Assembly (NCBI RefSeq): GCF_030142155.1 | Contig: NZ_CP126247.1 | Coordinates: 248,001 to 312,000, forward strand | Direction: 5' to 3' | Origin: Arthrobacter sp. zg-Y820 | GTDB lineage: Bacteria; Actinomycetota; Actinomycetes; Actinomycetales; Micrococcaceae | Length of the DNA stretch: 64,000 nucleotides | Shown: piece by piece, positions 27,943 to 37,060 of the stretch | Layout: each line of letters begins with the position of its first letter | Position numbering within the stretch: position 1 is the stretch's first letter | Made by a program: the position numbers and the translations under genes | Notes under the pieces: generated by a model | What the model was told of the DNA's origin: nothing | The model's database searches: none | The model's input: the letters and a program-made list of their open reading frames with translations, nothing else

Positions 27943-30900
27943 CTAGAAGGAATTGCAGCCGCCGTTGTCGTTGTTGTAGGTGTCCAGGCGGTGGATGAAT
28001 GCAGCCATCGCTTCACGGGAGACATCTTCCAGCGGGTGGAAGCTGGAATCCGGGTAGCCGGTGGAAACACCGGAGTCCTTCATCCAGGAGATCTCCCGGT
28101 GGAACTGATCGGCCGTCGGAACGTCGGTGAACGACGCAGCACCCGGTGCCGTGTAGCCCAGGGCATCCTCGACGGAGCACTGTTCGCCGGCGAACCGGTT
28201 CATGAAGGCAGCCATCGCATCGCGCTTCACCGGGGCAAGCGGGCGGAAGGTGCCGTCCGGGTAACCCTTGGAGATCCCTGTTGACGCGAGCCATGAGATT
28301 TCCTTGTAGAACTGGTTGTCCGGTGCGATGTCAGTGAAGGCGGAAACATCCGGTGCATCGTAGGCCGGGGAGCCGGCCAGACGGTACAGGAATGCCGCCA
28401 TGGCATCACGGTTGATGGAACCGGCGGGACGGTAGGTGCCGTCGTCGTAACCCGTGGTCAGGTCCTCGTCAGCCATCCAGTTGATGTCTGCTTCGAACAT
28501 GGTGCCCGGAACGTCCGGGAAGCGCAGCGGGCCGAGTTCAACCTTGGCCACCTGGTCCTTGACGCCTTCGGCGTTGTGGTGGTGCAGGAACAGTGCCTTG
28601 CCTCCGGTGGTGGTGGCCTGACGGTTGACCGCCAGGGTTGCTGCGTCAGCCTCGATGAAGGTCGTGGCATTTTCGGTGCCCGCAGCTCCCTGGAACCACA
28701 TGGCCGGCTGGGTGACGTTGAAGCCAATCCACTCGGTGGAATCGACAGGAACGGTCTGGCCGGTCTCATCAACATTGAAGTTGTTGTGTGTGGAAACCAG
28801 GTACTGGATCGGCGCGGACTTCGTGAGGTCCAGACCGAGGGCAGCGGCGGGGATGGGCAGGGTCACCACATTGGTATCGAAGTTGTTGGTATCAATGCTT
28901 CCGTCTGTGCCGTTCACCGGCAGAACACCCAAGGAGTTTCCGAGTGTTCCGTTGACAACCGGGTACATCACGAACACCGACTGGTCCACGCCGGATGCCG
29001 ACGTCGTCGCGGCCAAGAAGTCCGTTGCACCGTCATTGTTGGTGTCGATTTCAACGGAGATTTGGCTGTTGGCGTTCAGCGAGGCCCAGTTTTCCCAGGT
29101 GCTCACGCCAACGTTGAATACCGCGGCGGCCGAGTCACCCTTCGCTGCAGCGAGTGCCGGAACGTTGGAGGAGGCTCCCACGGTCCGCAGATCCAGGGAG
29201 TACAGGGAATCGAGGGGCAGATCGCTTGCGCGTTCGCTCTCGGCACCGAGCACCAGCGGCGTCACTGCTGAAACATAGGCTTCGGTGCCTTCGCCCTGGT
29301 TCAGGGCACGGCCGCTGAAGGTGGTCAGCGCGGAGAGCGCGGACTCGTCAGCGAACGTGATCTTGGAGCTCGCCTTCATGTTGGAGGTGGGCTTCGGAGC
29401 GGAGTAGACCGGCACCCGGAGGGTGGCGGCATCGCTGGTCAGCTGCAGCCGGCCCGAGGCTTCTGCAATGTACTGGCGGACGTTGTTCTGACCTTGGGTC
29501 TTCTCCGCGGCGGGGTCGATCGTCTTGGCCAGCGCCGCGGGATCCGCGATGCTGAGCGTGACCGGGACGGTCGCCTTGCCGTTGGCCGGAACGGAAATCG
29601 GTCCGGTTGCGGTGGTGATGGTGACGCCGGGAACCTTCGTGGCGGCCAGGTACTCGGCCGTGAAGATCTGCTGGGAATCACCCTTGTTCTCCACGGTGAC
29701 CGAGCGGGTGAGCTCGATCGGCTGGGTGCCGAGTTCCAGGACGCCGAAGTTCACCGACGTGAGTCGGGGGTTCTCGGAATCGTAGGCCAGGACCTGGGTC
29801 TCGAGGGCGTCCAATGCATCGACGCGTCCCGAACCAACGCGGTTCGGGCCGTACACGACGCCGTCGGCCGTCAGCAGGTCGTGGGTGGCGGTGTTCATGA
29901 TGATCGACTTGACCTCGTACGGGTTCAGGTCGGTCTCAGCAATCACCAGGGCGGCGATGCCGGCAACGTTCGGAGCCGCCATCGAGGTTCCGCTCTTGAT
30001 GGAAGCGCCGGTGCCGGTGCCCACCTGGGCGGACTTGATCTGCGTGCCCGGAGCGGCGACGTCGGGCTTGATGACGCCGTTGGAGCCGTGGACGCCGCGC
30101 GAGGAGCTGGGATTCAGGGTGTCCAGTGCGCCGGATTCTCCGGTGACCGCACCCACCAAATCGGTGGCGAGCTGAATTTCGAGCGTGCCTGCCTCGGCTG
30201 CGGTGCGCAGTTCTTTGGAAGAGTTTGCGGTGAGCTGGATTCCGGGGATCAGCGCGTTGCCGCCAACACCGGCGTCAAAGCCATTGAGAGTGGAGTCGAC
30301 GACGACGCCGGCGTAGCCGGCCTTGGCCGCGTTGTCCCAGCGGACCAGGGAACCGCATTCACGGCTGGCGGAGTCATCCCAGGAGAGCCAAACCCACTTG
30401 CCGGCGTTGTCGGCGGCGGCATCGAGCGGTGCGCACCCGTCGGAGTTGTCACCGTCCGGTCCCATGACAACAGTGCCGGTCAGCGCCTCGGCCGGTGCAG
30501 CGGCGTAGTTGAAGCTGGCCGTGTACTGGCCGGACGCCTCGCCTGCCGTGGGAGCCAGGACGTTCGCAGCGTCCAGGGTGGTCTGCGAACCGACGCTGTT
30601 GGCCACGGTCAGCGCTGTTTCGGCGCTGCCCGGCGAACCGCCGATGTCGTAGATGTCGCCGGAGTTTCCGGAGGAAACCACTGACAGGATGCCCTGCGCC
30701 GTCAGCGCGTTGACAATGTCGTTTTCCGGATCGTCGTAGGCCGGGAAGCTGGAGCCCAGGGACATGTTCACAACCTGGGCGCGGTCGCTGAAGTCGCCGT
30801 CGCCGTTCGGGTCCAGAACGTAGTCCAGAGCCTGGCCGACAACCTCGGAGGAACCATCACAGCCGAACACGCGGACACTGACGATCTTGGCTTCGGGGGC

Positions 30901-31836
30901 CGTTCCCGGGCCGATGCCCATCTTGTTGACGTCATCGGCGGTCAGGGCCGAGTAATCACCCGTGAAGGTGGTGCCGTCGGCGTTGGTGCCGTACCCGGCG
31001 GCCGTGCCGGCAACATGCGATCCGTGGCTCTGGCAGTCCAGCGGATTCGCGTCCGGCTTGGGGATCGGGTTGTACAGCTCCCCGGCGGTCGAATCCGCGT
31101 TGTAGGCGTCGCCCACAAGGTCCCAGCCGCCCGCGAACTTCTCCGGGTCGTAAAGACCCGAATCCGCGGCCGGCATCTCATCGGAGGCCTGCGCCTGGGC
31201 AAACGCCTCCAGGGTTCCGGGACCGCCGAAATCGGCGTGGGTGTAGTCCACGCCGGTGTCGAGGACGGCGATGGTGACGCCCTCTCCGGTCTGGTCCCGC
31301 TGAGTCCAGGAGTCCAAGGCCCGGACATCGATATCCCCGCCCTTGTTCTCGTGGGTCTTGGGGACGATGCCGGTGATTTTTGCAACGTCGCCCCGGGCGG
31401 CCAACGCCCTGATGGCCTCAGCGTCTCCGTTGATGGCAACGCCCGGAACGGTGTTGGTGGTGGTGTAGATAATGCTGGATGAAGCCTGTGCTGCAACTTC
31501 CGCAGCCTGCGCCTCGATCGCGGAGCGGATCTCCTGGACCTGGGGAGCTCTGTTCTGCGGCGCAGCAAGTCCGTCACGAACTTCCTGCGGCTGCGTCTGC
31601 TCAAAGGCGCCCTTGCCGGTGAACTGGACGAACACTGAGACTGGGCCCTGCTTCTTCTTCAAGTCTGCCGAGACCTTGAGGTCCGGAGTTGCCCGGGCCA
31701 GTCCCTGCGCAGTTGGATCCCCCTGCGGATTCCCCTCCACGGCCGAAGCCGGGGTCCACATGCTGGAGACCAGAGCCAGGCCGGCAAGTGTTGCCAGTGC
31801 AGCCTTTCCTGATCTCCGATGGTTTGGATTGTTCAT
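27943..31836 (-). CDS. Secreted subtilisin-family protease with three C-terminal SLH modules
   Basis: This 1297-residue S8 protease has a Sec signal peptide (cleavage after ASA, residue 32) and an inhibitor I9-type propeptide to about residue 170. The catalytic domain has Asp193 (IAVLDTGVDYTHADF), His271 (QSHGSHVAGT) and Ser in SGTSMAAPNVAG near residue 620, with a PA-like insertion ahead of the serine. Long beta-rich regions follow, then three SLH modules from about residue 1106 to the end (each with GY.DGTFRP...RDAMAAF). SLH modules anchor proteins to the wall, commonly by pyruvylated polymers. The divergent glycosyltransferase/pyruvyltransferase pair fits that picture. The start is supported by AAGGAG 6 nt upstream. 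Confidence 0.93.
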   Translation of the reverse strand: MNNPNHRRSGKAALATLAGLALVSSMWTPASAVEGNPQGDPTAQGLARATPDLKVSADLKKKQGPVSVFVQFTGKGAFEQTQPQEVRDGLAAPQNRAPQVQEIRSAIEAQAAEVAAQASSSIIYTTTNTVPGVAINGDAEAIRALAARGDVAKITGIVPKTHENKGGDIDVRALDSWTQRDQTGEGVTIAVLDTGVDYTHADFGGPGTLEAFAQAQASDEMPAADSGLYDPEKFAGGWDLVGDAYNADSTAGELYNPIPKPDANPLDCQSHGSHVAGTAAGYGTNADGTTFTGDYSALTADDVNKMGIGPGTAPEAKIVSVRVFGCDGSSEVVGQALDYVLDPNGDGDFSDRAQVVNMSLGSSFPAYDDPENDIVNALTAQGILSVVSSGNSGDIYDIGGSPGSAETALTVANSVGSQTTLDAANVLAPTAGEASGQYTASFNYAAAPAEALTGTVVMGPDGDNSDGCAPLDAAADNAGKWVWLSWDDSASRECGSLVRWDNAAKAGYAGVVVDSTLNGFDAGVGGNALIPGIQLTANSSKELRTAAEAGTLEIQLATDLVGAVTGESGALDTLNPSSSRGVHGSNGVIKPDVAAPGTQIKSAQVGTGTGASIKSGTSMAAPNVAGIAALVIAETDLNPYEVKSIIMNTATHDLLTADGVVYGPNRVGSGRVDALDALETQVLAYDSENPRLTSVNFGVLELGTQPIELTRSVTVENKGDSQQIFTAEYLAATKVPGVTITTATGPISVPANGKATVPVTLSIADPAALAKTIDPAAEKTQGQNNVRQYIAEASGRLQLTSDAATLRVPVYSAPKPTSNMKASSKITFADESALSALTTFSGRALNQGEGTEAYVSAVTPLVLGAESERASDLPLDSLYSLDLRTVGASSNVPALAAAKGDSAAAVFNVGVSTWENWASLNANSQISVEIDTNNDGATDFLAATTSASGVDQSVFVMYPVVNGTLGNSLGVLPVNGTDGSIDTNNFDTNVVTLPIPAAALGLDLTKSAPIQYLVSTHNNFNVDETGQTVPVDSTEWIGFNVTQPAMWFQGAAGTENATTFIEADAATLAVNRQATTTGGKALFLHHHNAEGVKDQVAKVELGPLRFPDVPGTMFEADINWMADEDLTTGYDDGTYRPAGSINRDAMAAFLYRLAGSPAYDAPDVSAFTDIAPDNQFYKEISWLASTGISKGYPDGTFRPLAPVKRDAMAAFMNRFAGEQCSVEDALGYTAPGAASFTDVPTADQFHREISWMKDSGVSTGYPDSSFHPLEDVSREAMAAFIHRLDTYNNDNGGCNSF

Positions 31837-31869
31837 ACTTCTCCTTATTAAAAGAGGATGCCGGAATCT

Positions 31870-31899
31870 GGGATCCGAGATCTTTTGATTTCGAATCCC
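31870..31899. promoter_or_regulatory. Imperfect hairpin/operator upstream of the protease gene
   Basis: GGGATCCGAGATC (31870-31882) and GATTTCGAATCCC (31887-31899) pair at 11 of 13 positions around TTTT. It sits 34-63 nt upstream of the protease start, in a 279-nt AT-richer gap (31837-32115) that also contains the promoters of the divergent sugar genes. It may be an operator or a 5'-leader structure. Confidence 0.4.
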
Positions 31900-32115
31900 A
31901 CGGACCGAGACCAGGCAATGAGGTATCGAGTAATAGTGGATCTGGGTAGTTCCGCGATTTTTCGGTCAGAATTCAATCGGGGCGCTACCTGTACTTTTGT
32001 TCCTCCATAAACGGATGTCAACAGTAAAGGTCGCCCTTTTACGGGCCGGGCGTGTCGCCGTCCGCCGCCGGGCAAATCGGCGCCGCCTTCGGCTGCCGGT
32101 ATCGTGTGAAGTGAA

Positions 32116-33129
32116 GTGGAGCCAAACCCCGGGAGCCAAGTGTCAGTGCAAGCACCATCGTCCGTAGCAGTCATTGTTCGAACCAAGGATCGGCCGCGGT
32201 TCTTGGAACGGGCGTTGAACGACATCTTCGCCCAGACTTACCGTCGGTTCCGGGTGGTTATCGTCAACGACGGGGGTCTGCCGGAATCGATTAAGGGTGT
32301 GGTTGGCCGCCTGCCGGAAACGGTCCGGGAACAGATCACAGTGGTGCACCATGAGCGGAGCAGGGGCATGGAAGCAGCCTCCAATGCCGGCATCCGGAGC
32401 TGTGACTCTGAGTACATAGCCATCCATGACGACGATGATCTTTGGCATCCCGAATTTCTGCAGCGGACGGTCAGCCATCTCGACAATTACTCCGACGCGG
32501 GGGTTGTCGTCCGGACGAATATACGCTACGAAGAAATTGTCGGTGATGAAATCCGGGAGACGGGTTCCGAGCCTTTCTGGGGCAATATGCAGCAGATATC
32601 GCTGGGGGAGATGCTGCAGATTAACCGGGCCGTCCCCATTTCCTTCCTCTACCGCCGTTCCCTTCATGAGGAACTGGGCTACTTCGACGAAAAACTTGAC
32701 GTCTGCGGGGATTGGGAATTCAACATCCGGATACTGGCGCGCCACACGATCGGTTTCCTCGACGGACAACCGCTGGCGTTCTGGAGCCAGCGGCCCGCTG
32801 CCAGTGGTGCCGACGCCAACAGCATCTTCGACAAGGAAGAGGACCACCGGCGTTTCGATCGCCGCGTCCGGGACCAGTACCTGCGGAAGGACTTGGCCGC
32901 AGGCGGCATGGGAATGCTCCTGGAGGTCGGCCGCATGATGGACGACCAGGAACGGCTGCTGCTGGAAAACCGCAGGCAGCTGGACGCGATGCAGACGCAC
33001 CTCAATGAGGCTCTCCGCCGGCTTGAGGACACGGTCACCCGCAGGACCAGTTTCAGCGGCATCCTGCGCCGGGGAGGCACCGCGGCCGAGATGTTCCGGG
33101 GCGCCCTGCGCGGAAAGTCCCGCAAGTGA
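32116..33129 (+). CDS. Family 2 glycosyltransferase with C-terminal coiled coil
   Basis: This 337-residue glycosyltransferase of the GT-A fold has the nucleotide-sugar strand VAVIVRTKDRPRFLERAL, the metal-binding run AIHDDDDLWHPEF and the acceptor-side motif CGDWEFNIRIL. A C-terminal helix from about residue 270 looks like a coiled coil (heptads around RRQLDAMQTHLNEALRRLED) and may bind a partner or the membrane. It likely builds a surface polymer. The start is uncertain: GTG codons at 32116, 32140 and 32146 are in frame, and GGGAG just upstream favours one of the last two. The stop overlaps the next start (GTGA). Confidence 0.85.
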   Translation: MEPNPGSQVSVQAPSSVAVIVRTKDRPRFLERALNDIFAQTYRRFRVVIVNDGGLPESIKGVVGRLPETVREQITVVHHERSRGMEAASNAGIRSCDSEYIAIHDDDDLWHPEFLQRTVSHLDNYSDAGVVVRTNIRYEEIVGDEIRETGSEPFWGNMQQISLGEMLQINRAVPISFLYRRSLHEELGYFDEKLDVCGDWEFNIRILARHTIGFLDGQPLAFWSQRPAASGADANSIFDKEEDHRRFDRRVRDQYLRKDLAAGGMGMLLEVGRMMDDQERLLLENRRQLDAMQTHLNEALRRLEDTVTRRTSFSGILRRGGTAAEMFRGALRGKSRK

Positions 33130-34640
33130 GCGCACGCATTGCCGTCCTTGCCGATCTCGGCCAAGACGTCTACCATGCCGGTGACGAAGCCATGGGCCAT
33201 GCCGCAGCGGACGAGCTGCACAGCCGCGGCCTGCAGGTGCTTCTCCTCTCCCGCAACCCGGCACAGACCGAGCAGCTGTTCGGATTCCCGGCCGCCGCGA
33301 CGCTGCCCTTCCCCTGGCCCCCCGCTGAGCGGGAGGCCCGCCTGCAGCGGATACGCGGGCACTTGTCGGGCGCATCCGAGTTGCCGGCTGGAGACCCGGC
33401 CCTCGCCCTGATCGGCGAACTGTCCAAGTGCGACGGCGTCCTGATTGCCGGCGGCGGCAACCTGAACTCGCGGTACGGCTGGCTGCTCTACGAGCGGGCG
33501 GCCGTCGTTGCGGTCGCGCGTGCCCTGGGAAAGCCGGTGGTTATTTCCGGCCAGACCCTCGGTCCGCAGCTGACGGCTGCGGACGCCGTCGTCCTGGCCG
33601 AGATGCTCGAGGCGGCGGACCTGAGCTCCATGCGGGAACCGGCCTCCACGCAGCTGGCCCGCAGCCTGGGCGCCACTCCGGTGGCGGGCCTGGACGACGC
33701 GTCGTTCCTGTCGGCGGAGAATCTGCGGGACAACCTGCCGGACAACCTGCCGGACAATCTGGCGGAGAACCTGCCGGAGCACGGGTACGTGGCCGTCACG
33801 GTTTCGCCGTTTTCGGGTGCCTCAGTCGACTTTTCCGAGCGAATTGCTTCGCAGCTTGATGCCCTGCACGGGCAGACCGGATTGCCGGCGGTGTTTATTC
33901 CGCACATGGGTATCGGCGCGGAGCATGGCTGGGACAGGGAATCGCATGCCCGCATCGCCGAAGCCATGAGCACGCCGTCGCGGCAGCTGCCGGTCCTCAC
34001 GGCCCGGCAGGCGGCAGCGGTCACCGCAGGCGCCGCGCTCGTCCTGACTTCGCGCTACCATCCTGCGGTGTTCGCGCTTTCGGCCGGGGTTCCGGTTCTC
34101 GGCCTGGCAGTGGACACCTACAGCGGAGTCCGGCTGGCGGGGGCAATGGGCAACTGGGGCTTGGCGGACTTCGTCCTGCCGCTTCCCGCACTGGAAGACG
34201 GGCTGCTGGGTCCGGCGCTCACGGAAACCTGGCAGCGCCGCGCTGAAATCTCCGGCCACCTGGCAGCGGCCCGGCCGTCCCGCGAAGCCTCGGCTCGGTT
34301 GTGGTGGGACGCGGCCGCCGCGGTTTTCGCGGCGCAGTCGTCCGCCGGCTCCGATCTGCCGCCGGCATCCCGTTCCGCAGCCGACCTGCCGCCCGCGCAG
34401 CGGTTCCGTGCCGGTGGTCCGTGGCTGGCCTCAGCCGAAAAAGCCGCAACCGGATTTTACGCGGGGTCGCGTTTGGCAGGGCAGGCCGGCGTGGAGGAGG
34501 ACCGGCTCCGGTCCTACCTGGAGCGGCAGGGCCGGGAGCTCGAGGCTCTGCAGACCGAACATCAGCGGCTCCTGTCCTCGAAGACGGTCAGGAGTGCGCT
34601 CTCCCTGCACCGGGGCTGCGCGAAACTGCTTCACCGCTAA
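33126..34640 (+). CDS. Polysaccharide pyruvyl transferase family protein (CsaB-like)
   Basis: This protein of about 504 residues shows the polysaccharide pyruvyltransferase pattern: CDGVLIAGGGNLNSRYGW, VISGQTLGPQL, and the C-terminal TSRYHPAVFALSAGVPVLGLAVDTY, equivalent to the R.H motif of CsaB. CsaB adds ketal pyruvate to wall polymers, which SLH proteins then bind. Here an SLH protein is encoded next door, divergently. A low-complexity stretch near residue 200 repeats DNLP (a 12-bp unit in the DNA), and the C-terminus has a long extension with a helix similar to that of the preceding glycosyltransferase. It overlaps that gene (GTGA) and is presumably translated with it. Confidence 0.8.
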   Translation: MSARIAVLADLGQDVYHAGDEAMGHAAADELHSRGLQVLLLSRNPAQTEQLFGFPAAATLPFPWPPAEREARLQRIRGHLSGASELPAGDPALALIGELSKCDGVLIAGGGNLNSRYGWLLYERAAVVAVARALGKPVVISGQTLGPQLTAADAVVLAEMLEAADLSSMREPASTQLARSLGATPVAGLDDASFLSAENLRDNLPDNLPDNLAENLPEHGYVAVTVSPFSGASVDFSERIASQLDALHGQTGLPAVFIPHMGIGAEHGWDRESHARIAEAMSTPSRQLPVLTARQAAAVTAGAALVLTSRYHPAVFALSAGVPVLGLAVDTYSGVRLAGAMGNWGLADFVLPLPALEDGLLGPALTETWQRRAEISGHLAAARPSREASARLWWDAAAAVFAAQSSAGSDLPPASRSAADLPPAQRFRAGGPWLASAEKAATGFYAGSRLAGQAGVEEDRLRSYLERQGRELEALQTEHQRLLSSKTVRSALSLHRGCAKLLHR

Positions 34641-34701
34641 ACCTCCACCGCTAAACCTCCACCGCTAAACTCCTGCGCCAGAACCTCCACCGCTAAACCT
34701 C
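34632..34701. repeat. 14-bp repeats spanning the pyruvyltransferase stop codon
   Basis: CACCGCTAAACCTC occurs at 34632-34645 and 34646-34659, shortened at 34660-34672, and again at 34688-34701. The first copy contains the gene's TAA stop (34638-34640); the others repeat it downstream. Confidence 0.85.
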
Positions 34702-34706
34702 CGCGA

Positions 34707-34742
34707 GGCGAACCCGCCGGGCACAAGCCTGCCGGGTTCGCC
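34707..34742. terminator. Hairpin between the pyruvyltransferase and pdxK genes
   Basis: GGCGAACCCG (34707-34716) pairs with CGGGTTCGCC (34733-34742), and most of the inner bases also pair. It sits between two convergent genes. There is no T-tract. Confidence 0.5.
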
Positions 34743-34743
34743 G

Positions 34744-34775
34744 CGAAGAGCGCCTAGAGCGAAGAGCGCTTAGAG
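34744..34775. repeat. 16-bp tandem duplication containing the pdxK stop codon
   Basis: CGAAGAGCGCCTAGAG (34744-34759) is followed by CGAAGAGCGCTTAGAG (34760-34775), 15 of 16 identical. The second copy carries the pdxK stop (TTA on +, 34770-34772). Confidence 0.85.
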
Positions 34776-35615
34776 GGCAGGTCCGCTGCCCGCGTTGCCC
34801 TGCCACAGGGCATCAAACGGGGTGTGCGAGGAGACCCGGTTGCGGATGCCCTCGGTGACGAAGGCCTTGGCCGTCTTGGCGGCTTCCAGCGGAGTGGCGC
34901 CCTTGGCGAGCTCGGCGGTGATCGCCGCGGCAAGGGTGCAGCCGGCGCCGCTGACGGCGACGTCGCCCACCTTCGGTGCGCGGAGCACCTCCATGGTCTC
35001 GCCGTCGAAGAAAACATCGACGGCGTCATCGCCGGCCAACCGCACTCCGCCCTTGGCGAGAACGACAGCGCCGGAGGCTTCGTGGATCCGGCGCGCCGCT
35101 TCCTGCAAGTCCTCCACACTTTCGATGGCGTCCATGCCGGACAGGGACATCGACTCGAAGTGGTTGGGGGTGACGAAGGTTGCCAGCGGCAGGATCTGTG
35201 CCTTGAGGGCCCGGTCGGTGTCGAGAGCGGCGCCCGGCTCCTGGCCCTTGCAGATCAGGACCGGGTCCAGGACGAGGTTGGTCCACTCCTGGCTCTGGAG
35301 GGCCTTGGCGACGGTGTCGATGGTGGCCGGCGTTCCCAGCATGCCGATCTTGACGGTCGTCAGGTCGTAGGCGGACTGGATGGCTTCGAGCTGGTCGCTG
35401 ATGACCTGGGCCTCAACGGGCACAAAGCGGTGGTTCCAGTTGTCCTGCGGATCGAACGAGACGATGCAGGTCAGGGCGGCGATCCCGTAGGTTCCAAGCT
35501 CCTGGAACGTTTTCAGGTCAGCCTGTGCGCCGGCACCGCCGGTGGCTTCGGAGCCGGCAATGGTCAGGGTGATGGCCGGAGCAGCGGTCCCGGCGGAGTG
35601 TGTGTTAGCAGACAT
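34770..35615 (-). CDS. pdxK: Pyridoxal/pyridoxine/HMP kinase
   Basis: This 281-residue ribokinase-fold enzyme starts TLTIAGSEATGGAGAQADLKTFQELG, contains VSFDPQDNWNHRFVP, DPVLICKG and the catalytic anion-hole motif SGAGCTLAAAITAELAKG. The NWNH and CKG segments match the Gram-positive PdxK branch (pyridoxine, pyridoxamine and hydroxymethylpyrimidine kinase) better than ThiD, so it probably phosphorylates vitamin B6 vitamers and perhaps HMP. ATG 35615 has GGAAG at a good distance; ATG 35630 has poor spacing. Confidence 0.88.
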   Translation of the reverse strand: MSANTHSAGTAAPAITLTIAGSEATGGAGAQADLKTFQELGTYGIAALTCIVSFDPQDNWNHRFVPVEAQVISDQLEAIQSAYDLTTVKIGMLGTPATIDTVAKALQSQEWTNLVLDPVLICKGQEPGAALDTDRALKAQILPLATFVTPNHFESMSLSGMDAIESVEDLQEAARRIHEASGAVVLAKGGVRLAGDDAVDVFFDGETMEVLRAPKVGDVAVSGAGCTLAAAITAELAKGATPLEAAKTAKAFVTEGIRNRVSSHTPFDALWQGNAGSGPAL

Positions 35616-35709
35616 GACTCCATCTTCCACCCAAAACGTTCAACGGTGCCAGCGGCGCTCTGTTGCCGCGTTTCCCGGAAAGTGCGGGTGCGGATGGGCC
35701 GGGGGCCGG

Positions 35710-36174
35710 TCACGGACGGGCGCGGGAAAAACGCCAGATCGCGGCCCGGCCTGCGGCCATCGAGAGGCCGAGGGCCGCACCCATCAGCAGCGGCACCAAA
35801 ACCGCATGCACGCTCAGCCCGATGATCAGCCAGGCGAGCACGGTGGGCACGAAGAAAAACGCCAGGATGTGAAGGCCCTGGTTGAGGACCCGTCGCAGCG
35901 ACCAGGCCAGGACAACGGCCACGGGAAGAGCAGTGAAAAGCCCCAGTCCGGCGGCGTAAAACGCGGCGACGACGACGGTCCAGACATAGCCCCAAAAATC
36001 CCGCGCCGTTCCCCAGCCCACCGCGGCGGTGGCGATGGATGCCAGCACAAGGCAGGCAACGACATAGCCGAGCGCCGCAGCCAACGGCCCCGGAAACACC
36101 CGCGGCTCGGGGTGCGGGGCGTCGGTGGGGGCCAGCAGCGGAGGTGGTGCGACGTCGTCGGCGCTGTCAGTCAT
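35710..36174 (-). CDS. Unknown four-helix membrane protein
   Basis: This 154-residue protein has a Pro-rich cytosolic N-terminus and four hydrophobic helices (around residues 30-50, 65-85, 90-110 and 112-135). Nothing in it points to a family. Its start overlaps the end of the TetR gene by eight bases, so the two are cotranscribed, and it may be a membrane protein under the control of that regulator. Confidence 0.65.
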   Translation of the reverse strand: MTDSADDVAPPPLLAPTDAPHPEPRVFPGPLAAALGYVVACLVLASIATAAVGWGTARDFWGYVWTVVVAAFYAAGLGLFTALPVAVVLAWSLRRVLNQGLHILAFFFVPTVLAWLIIGLSVHAVLVPLLMGAALGLSMAAGRAAIWRFSRARP

Positions 36175-36850
36175 CGCGTCTGGCTCCCTGAAATAGGCGG
36201 ACTACATCCTCCACGATATTGCGGACCACGGGAAGGCGGGAGAGGACGACGAGCTTTGCGGCCAGCGGGGCGACATTGTGCGCGAGTCGGCGGGAGCGCC
36301 GCTGTCCGGGCGAGCGGTCATAAATCCAGAACAGTGTCACGCCCATGTGCACCAGCCACAGGAGTTCGGGCAGGTCATCCCGGATGGCCAGCGGCGGCTG
36401 CGGCCGCGAGGCCGTGACCGCCTGCCGGAACAGGGCGATCGATTTCGCGCGGCCGATGCCGGCGTCCGCGGAGCCCCGGCGGCCGTGGGGCTCGAGGGCC
36501 GACGACGGCGGCAGGGCGGTCCGCAGAAAATGGGCGCCAAAGTCGTGGTACGGAGCCATAATGTCCAAATTGGCCAGCAGAATGAGCCGCAGATGCTCGC
36601 CCAGGTTGTGCCCTTCGCGCAGCAGCGGCAGCGCCCGGCTGCGGTGTTCATCCTGAAGGAAGCGGTACAGTTCCGCCACGAGCTCGTCCTTGGACCGGAA
36701 GTAGTAGTAGGCGTTGCCGACCGAGACGTCGGCGGCCTCGGCGATGCTGCGCATGGTGGTCTTGGCGTAACCGTGGGTGCGAAAAAGCAGCAGCGCCGAA
36801 TCGATCAGTAACCGCCGGGTTTGTTCGCTCTTGACCGTCGCGGCCATCAT
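36167..36850 (-). CDS. TetR-family transcriptional repressor
   Basis: This regulator of about 227 residues has the TetR N-terminal helix-turn-helix (residues 8-55; THGYAKTTMRSIAEAADVSVGNAYYYFRSKDEL) and a ligand domain I cannot assign. It most likely represses itself and the downstream membrane protein, and perhaps the divergent transporter gene, through the 28-bp palindrome at 36907-36934. The first two codons are both ATG; the second (36847) is better placed behind AGGGA. Confidence 0.9.
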   Translation of the reverse strand: MMAATVKSEQTRRLLIDSALLLFRTHGYAKTTMRSIAEAADVSVGNAYYYFRSKDELVAELYRFLQDEHRSRALPLLREGHNLGEHLRLILLANLDIMAPYHDFGAHFLRTALPPSSALEPHGRRGSADAGIGRAKSIALFRQAVTASRPQPPLAIRDDLPELLWLVHMGVTLFWIYDRSPGQRRSRRLAHNVAPLAAKLVVLSRLPVVRNIVEDVVRLFQGARRDD

Positions 36851-36906
36851 CGATCCCTGTTTCTTCAGATGTCAGCCCGCAGTGGCCGGCCCGCCCGCCA
36901 GTACAC

Positions 36907-36934
36907 CACGTTTTTGAACACGTTCAAAAACGTG
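36907..36934. promoter_or_regulatory. 28-bp palindromic TetR operator candidate
   Basis: CACGTTTTTGAAC and GTTCAAAAACGTG are perfect 13-bp arms separated by AC. The site lies 57 nt upstream of the TetR start and 127 nt upstream of the divergent transporter gene. The TTGAAC/GTTCAA halves fit a TetR homodimer, or a pair of dimers. Confidence 0.85.
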
Positions 36935-37060
36935 CGGAGCAGAGTGCCGAGCAGAACGTGGCAGAATTGACGACGGCCCCCACGGGCAGCCCGGTGCAGC
37001 GGGCACAGTGCTAATACAGCCGGAGAAGGCTCCGGCGAACCACTACGAAACGGACCCATC

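Noticed and set aside
34770..35615. Naming the kinase thiD
   Set aside because: The NWNH and CKG motifs match the PdxK branch better, and no other thiamine gene is adjacent.
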